The notes beneath the pieces are model-generated. The model did no database searches. It saw only the letters and a list, made by a program, of their open reading frames with translations, and was not told where the DNA came from. Shown piece by piece: positions 12,501-24,500 of a stretch of 64,000 bases of DNA. Numbering within the stretch: the stretch's first letter is position 1; every line of letters starts with the position of its first letter. Source of the DNA: Heligmosomoides polygyrus polygyrus (lineage: Eukaryota > Nematoda > Chromadorea > Rhabditida > Heligmosomidae); contig OX377205.1 of assembly GCA_947396885.1 (NCBI GenBank), positions 54,916,676 to 54,980,675 of the forward strand, in the 5' to 3' direction. A program made the position numbers and the translations under genes.

Positions 12501-15500
12501 ATCAATTACCTCTACACTTATTGGTATCCATGAAGAGATTGGAAGATGCTTATCGTAACCCAGCAAGTTGGATTTCCCGCACTTAAGTTTTAAATCAGCT
12601 TTGAAAAGGAGATGCAAGAAACATGATGCGGCCAACGGTGTTAAAAAGTGAAAGAATGGAGAGATACGAAAATGGGTAAAAACGTAGACCGACCAACAAC
12701 AGCAGTCTGAATAGAAAGCCGAGGCATGGAGGACAGAACAACGAGCACGTTGCGGTATTCTTCATCTGACAACGACTTCAGAACGTTACGTCTCTTCTCT
12801 CCGTCCATCGCAGCTAAGTCTCCGCACGAAAATACACGACCCTGAAAACCACACGCTCAATACCGCTTCAATTCAATGCATGCATGAAATGAACAGAAAA
12901 AGCCGGTGAAGTCGATTTGCCTTTCTAAGGTAGGGAAGGTTGTGGTCTGTGATATGCGGGAGTTGTAGAAGAGGACTATTCTTTGGCCACAAGGCCTGTA
13001 CAAACATTGGCTGCAGTCGCAGCAGATTATCCAGTGTCTCGATTGGCACCTTAGTCTGAAAACGGAACTTAGCAGTACAGTAGCAAACCGAAAATCATTG
13101 GAAGAGAAGAAGAACACGGCGCCATAGCACTAACCTGAGTGTAGAACGAAAGTTGCTGCGAGATCGATATCATTTCTTCAATAAGACGCAGTACACGAGC
13201 GAGGACATATCTAAAGTACAATATAGGCCTTCCATTACCGACTATTTGGTTGCAAGAAGCGCTCTTGTCGTCTACTAGCGTTTGCTTTGCACGGAAGATT
13301 TATGGCGGTGATCGCTATTCTCAAAAAAGCTTCGCAGTAAATGCCGTAACGTGAGAAGCACTAGGTAAACTACTTGGGCAGCTTAAGTTCACCCTTGTGG
13401 CTTTTCCATCACGTCGTGAAGAGGAGCATGAGTGGATAGTCTACGATAAAGAAAATAGTTTTTTACCTATATGCACGTCCCTTTAGGAGTTACCAAGTAA
13501 GCTTTCCGCCTTAAATATAACTTTCATATGTTGGGACGTAAATGGTCTCGGTAAGATTGTCCACAAAACCTCAAACCCTTAATAATTTTAACGGTTCTAC
13601 ATATGACTCTTCTCTTTCACCTAGCGCCACATCGAGATCGCAAAGCTTCAAAAATATTAGGTTGTCCCATAAGTCTTCGCCGTTTTTTCAACGATTCACT
13701 GCAGATTTCGCCGGCGGTCTCTTGCATAGCGCTGCACAGCTTTCGAAGGAGAATGATTTGCTCTATCAGACCATGTATTGCATTTCTTTTTTCATCATGA
13801 ATTTTGTCAATTTTTAGGTCGTTGAAGTGAAAAGTGAAAAAGTGAAAAACTAGCCATTTGCGCACTTGTTCTCTCCGCTTAGGTTTCTAATTTTTTGCGC
13901 ATTTTTTATAGCATTTGGAAGACAATGTTCTGTACTACAAGAATATGTGTTAGTGTTATCTGCTCATTGTCCTTTATTGATTTTTAGGCTATCAAATTGG
14001 GACGTCCGAAGGAGGATGGTTATTTTTGCCGACAGCTCCTGCTCTGTGGTTGGACTTTTTGGGTTGGTGTTATATGCCATTCGAAAGAGAATGTCTTGCA
14101 CTATAAGAATGTCTGTCGCGTTTATTGATTTCTATTGAATATCAACAAAATGCCAAAAGAGAAAAATCGTCTTCACCAACAACTCCATCTCCTTCTTCAG
14201 TTGTTGATATTCGACAGAAATCAGCGTGAGCCAATAAACGCGACACAAATTCTTACTGAGCAAGACATCCTCTTCCAAACGACATATAACACCAAGCAAA
14301 AAAGTTCAACCACAGAACCGGAGTGTTGGTAAAAATTCGGACGGAAAAGTCGGAATTCCCAATTTGATGGCCTAAAAATCGATAAAGGACAAGTGAGAAA
14401 ATAGGACCAACACATATTCTTGTAGTACAGAACATTGTCTTCCAAACGCTATAAAAAACTGCGCAAAAAATTACAAACCTAAGCGGTGAGAACAAGTGCG
14501 CAAATGGCTAGTTTTTCACTTTTTCACTTTTCACTTCAACGACCTAAAAATTAACAAAATTCATGATGAAAAAAGAAACGCAATACATGCTCTGATAGAG
14601 CAAATCATTCTCCTTCGAATGCTATGCAGCGCTATGCAAGAGACCGCCGGCGAAATCTGCAGTGAATCGTTGAAAAAAACGGCGAGGACTTATGGGACAA
14701 CCTAATAGTTTGTCTTATAAGTCGGTCGAGGCAGACATCTATTCGATCATTCGCTGCGATCGAGACATACTAATGATGTCTCAACTGCTCTAGCGAGCGC
14801 CTTCAATGACCCAGTGCTAAGAAACATGATTACCTACAAGGACACTACGATTACCTTCTAAACCAAGTTATTCGTGTTGTAACCTCTTCCACATACGAAA
14901 ATGGAACAGACAGACCCTTGATACTTCACAATTTAAAACTGAGGAAAAATTCTTGGACTTCACATTTTAAAATAGGGGAACATTTTGATGAAATCATACT
15001 AAGAGAGCGGCCAGGAAACGTACCGCTGATCACACTCGAGCCCTTCGTTGTCTAGTGGAATACGTGTAAGGTAGGAATGAATCAGAATTCGAGCTTTTAA
15101 GGAATAGGGAAGCGAAAGCGGTCGTTCCTTCTTGTTTTCACCAAGGTTTGGCAACGACTTCATGCGCCTAAACGAAGGACCAGGAAACATAGTTAGAGGA
15201 GAAATGAAGGCAAACGTTAGAGCAAAGCTGACGCTACCGAGTCAGTTCGACATCATCCGTTTCTCTCTCAATGATCTCTTTGTTGTATTGCTTCCAGAAT
15301 TCGAACGCTCCTCCGAGTAACATAAGCATTCCTAAAACACTGCTTCATGAGTCATATACTCCAACGGATAGTAAAGTTTTCATCACGAGACAATAGTGTG
15401 GCGCATGGCAGCTCCTCCATAAGCACCATCCCACTATGCTCCCATGTTCCCTTTGAATAAACACCTAGGACAAAATTTATTTATTTATTAAATACGCCGC

Positions 15501-18500
15501 TAATGACGCGCCAAAACTAGACTTAAGCTGTATGGGAACAATCAAAATCCAGAATAGCAGACAACTACAATAGAAAATAAAAATAGAAAAACAGAAATAG
15601 ACAGCAAACCGTTGAAGAACCAGGAACCAACAGGAAATGAGCATCATTCACAACCGACTGGCCAAAGAGCAGATTTTCTTTATCAGCAGAGACCTCTCTC
15701 TCCCAACAAATTCCATATCGCTAGAGGTGGGTAAGTTTCAAAGATCAAATTGTCCAAGAATGCTTGCAAAGAAGAAATATCGAAAATTACCAGTATTAAG
15801 TAACTGTTTGAAGAAAAAACAAAAATTAGATATTTCCACTAGAACCAACATGGATGGTGTCTGATGATTAAAGCCAGTCCCAGCAAATCTCCGCGACCGA
15901 ACACCCTGTTTTATGTGTTCAAATCCATACTTTCTTGGGCAAGCATCACCAGGCAGCGGTTCCCATCTTTCAGGAACCTCATTATACTGGTACGCAACTT
16001 AAATACCTAGAAGTAGGAGAATCTGATCAACTTAGCATTCCTTCTGCTGGATTGTGTCATGCGTTTGATTGTATTCGTCGCCTTTTAGATTTTCTAAACG
16101 TATTTGCATGCATTCCTATTACTGTTTATCGTATGAAACGTGCTCGAAGCAATAAGCCAAGAATTTTGAAAGTTGTACTTTCATCTAAATTTAGGGACCT
16201 AACACTGGCTACTTCAACTCGCATCAAGCGCTCTCAGTTAGGGGGCCTTCACCTCCTGAGCAGAGAGGGCGTGTTGTCATGTCTCGTAACAATCATTGTG
16301 CTTTGCAGGCCGCTGGTTCCCAATCTTTTGCTAAAACTACTTGTGAACAAAATCACTCGCCAAGTATGTCTGTATCTGGTATAACTTACGAGGACGGTCA
16401 AAGAGGTGACCGTGGAGTTTCTTAAAGCGACCTATGCTGTAGGGCGTTGCTTGGGAAGCACCATAGTGGTTTCCAAATTTCCTGCTGACCTCTGGGTAGG
16501 TCAAAAATTGCAAAAAAACTGTAGCGCTTCAGTGCGGCCTGGTAGCGCAAAACTGACACTGGAATACCCTTGCCGTGCCCAGAAATGATCCTACAAAAGG
16601 TTTGGAGCCTCAATCTTTGCTGGAACGTGAGAATTGGCAAATTCCTAATAGAAGTGAGAAGCCACATTCAGAGGAGGCATCCGCCAGGAAGGCAGCACCG
16701 ATCGGATAGCCGAGTGGATAGCGCGATGGGCGTGCAGGAGAGTGACCAAGGAATCGATTCCGGGGTTGGGCTTATGCATTGTTAGCGGCCTTTTTGCATT
16801 TTTATCAATGCAGAGTGCATTTCAGCCCCAGCAGGGCACCGTGTTCGCTTTTCTAATTCGTTCTTAACCTCTTGCAAGATGTGGACCAAGATAGCCTTCG
16901 TCGATTAGAGAGACGCTGTTGGGCATTAAACCATGTCTATTTTGTTGGGGAAGCTGCTATCCATGTGTGATCACGTTGTAGTGTTTTCTAACAGTTTTGG
17001 AAGTGTGTCTCGCAATGACCTCATTTGACCGCTTCTCCCTACTCTAGGGGGCTGCAAGGGAGGGGAGGCATTACAGATATGGGCACTCGTGCCCTAGACA
17101 CTTTAAAGGCTGGAAAAATCCTTCGTATACACCTCATTTAGAGGGTTATTTGGAGTATTTATCACGAGTTTGACATCTGTTTAGGTGTAACGGCGGAATA
17201 CATTAGGTTAGAGTAGACGTGGATACAGTAAAAAAAAAAAACAGCATACGCACCGCCGTTCTCTTCATCTTATCAATTCACAATTCTAATTACCGATGCA
17301 GTGTTCTTGAGCTGTTCACCAAGATTGTTAACGTCTCTTACTAGGCTGACGTTTCCGCGAGTTTTGCCTTCTACGTTTCCTTTCCTTAGTTCTGCGAATG
17401 CTTCCGACTTTTCCAGGCTCCGAAGAAGGCGAAACTCGCCGAAACGTCAGCCTAATAAAAGACGTTAACAATCTTGGTGAACAGCTCAAGAACACTGCAT
17501 CGATAATCAGGAACGTCATGCCAAGATTCATTGAAAGTGGAACCTGGGCAATTCACAATCCGCTTCCAAGTTCGCATCTTGAGCTGAAAACAGCACTCCA
17601 AAATTTAAAAGCCAAAATCCAATGCTGAATTCATGGTCACCACAATAACATCCATAGGCCTATGGCATACTCCCACGGGAGTGTCCGCGGACGAGAGCGA
17701 ATCGTGCCGGGATCCCTCATCTGGCCAATCGCCGCGCACGTCCACTGATCGCCGTCAACGGACGATGAGGGGGCTGGTATACCTACCGTCCCGCCCGCGG
17801 TACGGCAGCCTTACATCTTATCATGTAATCTACCGTAACAAAAACGGATCCCAGATTCGTGATCGGTATCTCGAACACCCACACCTTAGCCGAACTTTGG
17901 CGAAACTTTTCCCGACCCTGCCACCGTGAGAGTGCTTGTGCCCGTATGCGCAACGAAACCCTCCCCAGGAGTAAGGAAGAGCGGTCGTTACGAAAATGGT
18001 AGCAATGCGACCAATACCGCGGGATGGATAAAACATTCCAGTCTTGCTCGCAGTCAGTAGAATTAATAAAAGTCATGAAAAAGTGTTCTCCACAGAAATC
18101 CAAGGGGCGATCAGCACGTGTTGGTGATGGGCCAAAGTAATACCTGTCGACCATGTTCGCAATGAGGCCGCTACGAGACACATTTCGAAAACTGTTAGAA
18201 AACACTACAGCGTGATCACACGTGAACAGCAGCTTCCCCAACAAAACAGACATAGTCAGCCGCAGCAGCGGCGGCGTATCTCTAATCGACGAAAGCTAGT
18301 TTGGTCCACATCTTGCAAGAGCTTAAGAACGAATTAGGAAAGAGAACACGGCACCCTTCTGAGGCTGAAATGCACTCTGCATTGATAAAAATGCAAAAAA
18401 GCCGCTAGCAATGCATAAGCCCAACCACGGAATCGATCCCTTGACCACTCTCCTGCAAGGCCATCGCGCTATCCACTCGGCCATCCGATCGGTGCTGCGT

Positions 18501-21500
18501 TCCTGGTAGATGTCTCCTCTGAATGTGACTTCTCGCTTCTATTAGGAATTTGCCAATTCTCACGTTCTAGCAATATTGAGGCTCCGGCAAGGGTATTCCA
18601 GGGGCCGGATTCATCAAAGTTACTGCAGTAACTTTAACGGGGAATTGTAAGCGAAAAGCTCAGATAACGCTTATCGCTCACCATATCACTTGATAAGCCG
18701 CGCTATTTGAGCTTTTGTTTACAATTCTCCTTAAAGTTACTGCAGTGACTTCGATGAATCCGTCCCCAGGTGTCAGTTTTGCGATCTCAGGTCGCACTGA
18801 AGGGCTAGTTGTTTGCAATTTTTGACCTACCCAGAGGTCCGCAGGATTGGAAACCACTATGGTGCATCCCAAGCAACGCCCTACAACCCTATATAGGTCG
18901 CTTTGAGAATCTCTACGGTCACCTCATTGACCTTCCTCGTGAGCTTGGGTAAGCGGAATTCTCATGAGGTAAAACGCCTCCTCATGAATATAGGGTGTTT
19001 AGCAAAAAATGCGCAGCATTTGGTCTTCTGCGTAAATAAAAATGGGTACGACCTCGTCATCCTCACTGAGTCCTGGCTAAATTCTAATATGAAGGTGCAT
19101 TCTCTTCTCCACCCTACTGCGGACAGTTTTATGGAGTTATGACGTGACAGATTACGAAAAACTGAGGAGGCGTGTTACTCATCTGTAGGAATACCATACC
19201 ACATCATTTGGGGCCGGATTCATCAACGACTTACAGAAATTTAACGGAGAAAATAAAACCGAAATTCCTAATATCGCGGCTTATCAACAAGGGATTTCGG
19301 CTGTGTTTTCTCTGTTAATTGCTGTAAGCCGTTGATGAATCCGGCCCAGGTCCTTAAGGATTCGGTGAATACATAAAGATTATGAGCTACTTTGTTGCGA
19401 TATCTCTTTCAATGGACAGGTCGTCAGGGTTATAGGTGAATACTGCGTTCCTAATTGCTCTGTGTATGCTCGAGCTTCTGAGACTGCTGAGTGAATTTAT
19501 CATCTTTCCGTGCTCTTGTCTTCTTGTTGGAGATTTTATTTACCCGGATATTACCTGGTCTGCTACCCACACGCAAGCACTGCTTTCCTCACATTTGTTA
19601 GCTGCCATAAACTAATTCAAGTAGTGCGGCAGAGTACAAGGGGACCAGAACTCTTGACCTTGCGGCTAGATAATGATCCGTTCCTCCTCAGCAGTCCCAT
19701 TGTAGGTCCTCCGCTAGATCCCAGTGATCACAATAGGATATTTTTCGACATCAATGGTTATAGGGATACAATCCAGTTCGGTAAATCATTGGACTTTGCT
19801 AGAGAGAATTATGAGGCCATAGCAAAATTCCTTATGGATGCAGACTGAATCGGATCGCTGGGCAGTTAGTTATGGCTGATGAGATATATGAACTACAGTC
19901 TCCTCTCGTTATAACGCGTTTGAAGGTACCAGAGAAAATCCGCGTTATAACGGGAGTCGCGCCCTAACCAGAGCTGACCTTTTTGTACTCTTTTACGGAC
20001 AGATTTATCTAAAATCGCATTCAATGACTAACTATGACTACGGCGATAACATATGTGGCCATGAGAAGAGGGTGAAGGCATAAAACAACTTTAGATTAAT
20101 AATATGGTCCTGCACATTCAGAGATACTCTGTGCTACATTCATAAGTATGACAGATATGTGTGAGGAATATGTGAGTACGTGATCAACAACAAAACTGTG
20201 TAACCTGATGCTACATGATTTTTAGTTGTCATCAAAACTCTAGCATCATGCGGAACATTTACCTGCACTCTCCACCTTCCAGGTAGGATGTTAGGCCATT
20301 ACGCTATCAGCGCTGTTAAATCGCGCGCCGCATCCGCCATATCCTCGCTGTGGCCACCTCTCATCACTCTTCCACGATCGAGATGTTGCGTGTGATCAAA
20401 CAGCGCTGTTGCTGTAATCCTGCTCGGAAAGCAGAGGGTGGATGCAGGTACGAGTCCTGCATGGCGCGAGAGTTCTGATCGCAACAGAACATCGTGTGAC
20501 AGCATATAGCCTCTATACTAACTGCTCTAGGCTTAGAACAAATGTCTAGGATGTTGTTTGGAATAATCTGAGTTTTAATCCACAGCTTCTGTCATTTCTG
20601 ATAGAGGAAACTCTCCAATTTACGAAAGCTTAAACGAGAGTGTTATACTATGCTCGAGATATTGCTGACTATGAACATGTTTCCGCACGCACGAAAAGCC
20701 TCTACATGCATCTAATTCATTGTCGTAGGTCCGATCAAAGACGCAGTCAGCATCTTGCTCGTCTTCATTTTCCGTGTGGAACCGGAAAATGAGCCCGGGT
20801 CGCGTTATAACGGGAATCATTCTGAACGCAGAGTCCCTCACAAAACCGCGCTATGGCGGGCTGGCATTGTACCCGACTCGTCTTATGTGGAGTTGATTTG
20901 TATTGGCGTAAAGGTAAGCTGGCCGGGGCCAGAGGCAATCTACGTTATTTCGAGAGTCGCGTCTTATTAAGAGGCGTTATAACGGGAGGGGGACAGTATT
21001 TATTATGTTCTGAATGATACCATTTTCCTTTATATACCTTTATTTATTAGCTAGACCGAGTAACGTCAATATTTCCCATACACCTCGCTATTTGTGCTCC
21101 CTTTCTAATATGAAAGAGTATAGTTAACTAAAGGTGGATAGAGACCCTGCCACTGATAATTTCGCTATCTTTGACAGGCTCAACGACAAATTCTCTAATA
21201 AGGAAAGGTTCCTAACTCATTGTGAGCTTTTGCGATGCTGTTTTGACAGGATGTAGGGCCCTGTGAACGGAGTCCAGAATCGCAGTCAGTTTTTGCTGAA
21301 CGCTTTTTTAAAGACCTGAGAAATATACATATGCACATGCACATATGAAGGCACAAATGGGCAGCCTTGGTTTGTTGTAAGCATTGATGGCCTGAAATTG
21401 CCTCCTGTGATCAGGAGAAAGCGTAATAACAACAAATTAAAGCATGCAAATATATTACCACGACTCGGACTCGTTGCAAGTTGTTTAATCTTAGTAGCCT

Positions 21501-24500
21501 TCAGAGTAGGCGAGACATTCACGACGTCCTAATGGCATATAAGATCTTGAGAGGTTTAGTGCAGTTGAATCCCAACGACTTTTTTATTGTAACTAATTCC
21601 TCGGTCACACGTGGTGGCTCTATTAAACTTAGACGTTCATTTGCTAGAACATGTACCAGGTCTCGGTTCTTCACCAACAGAGTCCTACCCACCTTCAATC
21701 GGTTGGTCGCCAAGGGTCTTCTTAGCATGAAACCAGCTAAGGCAAAAAGATATTCCAGCGCTGTCCTGGCTACTTCTAGTTCAGATCTGGGAGGGAAGTG
21801 ACAGTTCTTTTGTGCTTGGTTCTCTCTATTGTTCTACTTCATGTCTAGTTTTCTCGTCTCTTTTTTAGTTCTTGTTTGACTCGTTTTAGAATGATATATT
21901 TTAGCATTTTATAACCTTTGAATGGTTTCTCACACTGGTACGTTTTATGTTTCAATGGTCCTGCATTATGTTAATACACAATGGCAACACTCGTGTTGAA
22001 ATAAAGTAAAGCGTCGTAGTGGTTGATGAGTGTTGCGCACACGCCTTCACACCTCTTTCTCAAGTCTCTAAAAAATCGTTCAGCAAAAACTGCCTGTGGT
22101 TCTGGACTCCGCGCACACGGCCCTACATCCTGTCAAAATGGCATCGCAAAAGCTTACCATGAGTTGGGAACCTTTCCTTGTAAGAAACTTGTGAAATATT
22201 ACGCAACAGTTGAGAAGAAGGTTATTGATTTAGTAAGTCGAGCGAAGTTCTACAACTTGAGCTGAGAATTAAAAAGAAACAATGGGACCACTTCCCTGGT
22301 CTCTGATAACGGTGAAAGAGTTGTAAATGAACATGACATGGCTGATCTCCTTGATGACTACTTCTACAAAGTCTACTTTTGCACTGTTCGACCTCTCAGA
22401 GACCGTGCGTTTGCAAGTTCTCCTGAATTTCCGGTTATGGATGATTCCGCCTGGTTTACCAGCTCTCAAATACTTAAGTTTTTATCAGATTCTACAACCT
22501 CCACCACTAACCCTGATCATTAAATTTTACGTTTATCAAGAAAGTGGCGCCGTACATTGCTTTTCCTTTGCAGCTGATTTTCAATTACTTTAATGCATGC
22601 TGATGCGCTAGCTAGGTGGAGGCATGCTTACATCACCCAATTCTCAAATCCCCAGCCAGAGGAGCAACACGGGTTCACCAGGAGCAAATCTACGGAAAAG
22701 CAGATGTAAGAATGCTTAAATGAGTGGACCGTGTCCCTTGAAAGGAAAGAGGGAGTAGATATCATATATCTAGACTATGCAAAAGCATTTGACAGGGTGT
22801 TCCACAGTAAGTTACTCGTCAAGCTCCAGACTGCAGGTATAACCCTAGATTTATTTGCTGGATACAAGCGTATCTGATAGATAGGTCCTTTCAAGTAGTT
22901 GTTGAGCCTATTCCAAAGTGTGTCCTGCTCCCAGTAAAGTACTTCGAGGAAATGTACTGGCTCCCATTATTTCCAGCATCCCTCAGCACCTATGATATCC
23001 CGGGAATGATCAAAGGGTCCCTTGTAGAATACTTGCAGACGATGTCAAGATTTTCACCCATCTCAACGCCCTCTTCTTGTGGCAGATGCAGAAAGCTCTT
23101 GATGCCCTCTTAACTTCGTCCAAAACTTGGAACTTCCCATTTCTCGAGTCATGACCAAGGTAGTGCACATGGGGCTGTATCCTGACCGGTCTGCTTATTA
23201 CCTCGATGGGCATGAACTATGTGTTATTACACAGGTGACTGATTTGGGATTCACCTAGAACAATAAGCTTGAGTTTGATAGGCACTTTAATAACATTGCG
23301 AACAAGGCCTACGCGAAATTGTACAAGCTCTTTCGCTGCTTATACACCAGAAATCCTAAGGTCCTACTTAAGGCGTACACAAGTTGTATTAGAATTATCC
23401 TAGAATATAGTACCACCAAGCTGAATCTAAAGCAGAGGATGATTAACCTGCTGGAAGGAGTACAATTAGTCTTAAAAGGAAAACTGTTAAGAACTCGCAA
23501 TTTTGACTACAGAAGCATACCCGGTTGCACTCAGCGTAATGCAGTCGTAGAGGGCTACTAACCCTGGAATGCAGAAGAAAAATCATTCATGTAGCAATGG
23601 TACGAAAAAATGTAAACGGTCGAGTTCGTCTCAGTGGTTCCTTCTTCATCACGCGCATTCCCCTACCCGAGGTGAGAGCCAAAGGATCTTTCCACCCCTA
23701 GCCAAGACTTCAGTGAGAACGGCTTTGTCTATAAACAAGGAGGGAGGGGGCAGAATACCGGAAGCTGTGCAAACGGGATTCTCCACGCATTTAGCCCATT
23801 CATGGGTTTCCGCATACCTAGTCCTTATTTTAGTCGTACCATTGTTTTATTCTAACTCTAATGTCATAGTAAACTGTTTAGTTGCGTTGCTGTTTAGTTT
23901 TCTTTCATGTTACACTATTTTTCTCTTATTTATTCTAACTTGTGAATGCAACATGTAATAAACAGCAACATCAACTTCTTTGCCATTGTCATTACCAGAT
24001 TCCTATAAATCAAGTGGTAATACAGAACGCAAAAGGCAACAGTTGACTAAATCAATTTTTCCAACGCAAGTCTTCGCTTTTATTGCGTCTTATTCCACTA
24101 CTTTCACTTATGTTGTGGAAAAAATAAATTGCAAAAAAGTCAGGGTTAAGCCATGCTTCCAATCAGGGGTGCACACAAAATTCCGTGCGTTAAATTTTTT
24201 TAACGAAATTTTTAACGGAAAATTTTCGTTAAATTTCCGGTAAATCGTTAAATTTCGTTAAAAAGTACAATTAACTGCAAACCGTTCTTTTACGTGAAAA
24301 AATCAAGGAAAACCTTATACGTTTCAACTTCATGAGGTCAACAGATGAAGTTCAAGGGACGGAGTGTAACTTTGCAATGTAAAATAACAGTTCATCATCA
24401 TCAAGCACATAAAAACAAATAAGCCTTCAGTAACAAATTATCTACAGGGTGTGGAACAAGAGAGGTATGGAATTACCATGCAAGATGCTCACCGACAAGG

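Larger units (their letters stand above)
16383..18945. mobile_element. Foldback element with tRNA-like arms, inserted in CR1
   Basis: Left arm from about 16386 (ACGAGGACGGTCAAAGAGG) to about 17010 is repeated inverted from about 18190 to 18945. Both arms contain a tRNA-like A and B box. The centre differs between arms and holds another inverted repeat (17295-17515). The right arm has an extra MITE at 18601-18767 that the left arm lacks. A third, single copy of the arm lies near 26990-27540. Confidence 0.7.

Noticed and set aside
12426..12635. Open minus-strand frame in SEC63 intron 11
   Set aside because: No similarity to Sec63; exons 11 and 12 join in phase without it and match the expected residue spacing.
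17783..18253. 156-codon minus-strand ORF in the foldback right arm
   Set aside because: Its first part is matched by a broken frame in the left arm and at 27515, so it is repeat sequence; no domain recognised.
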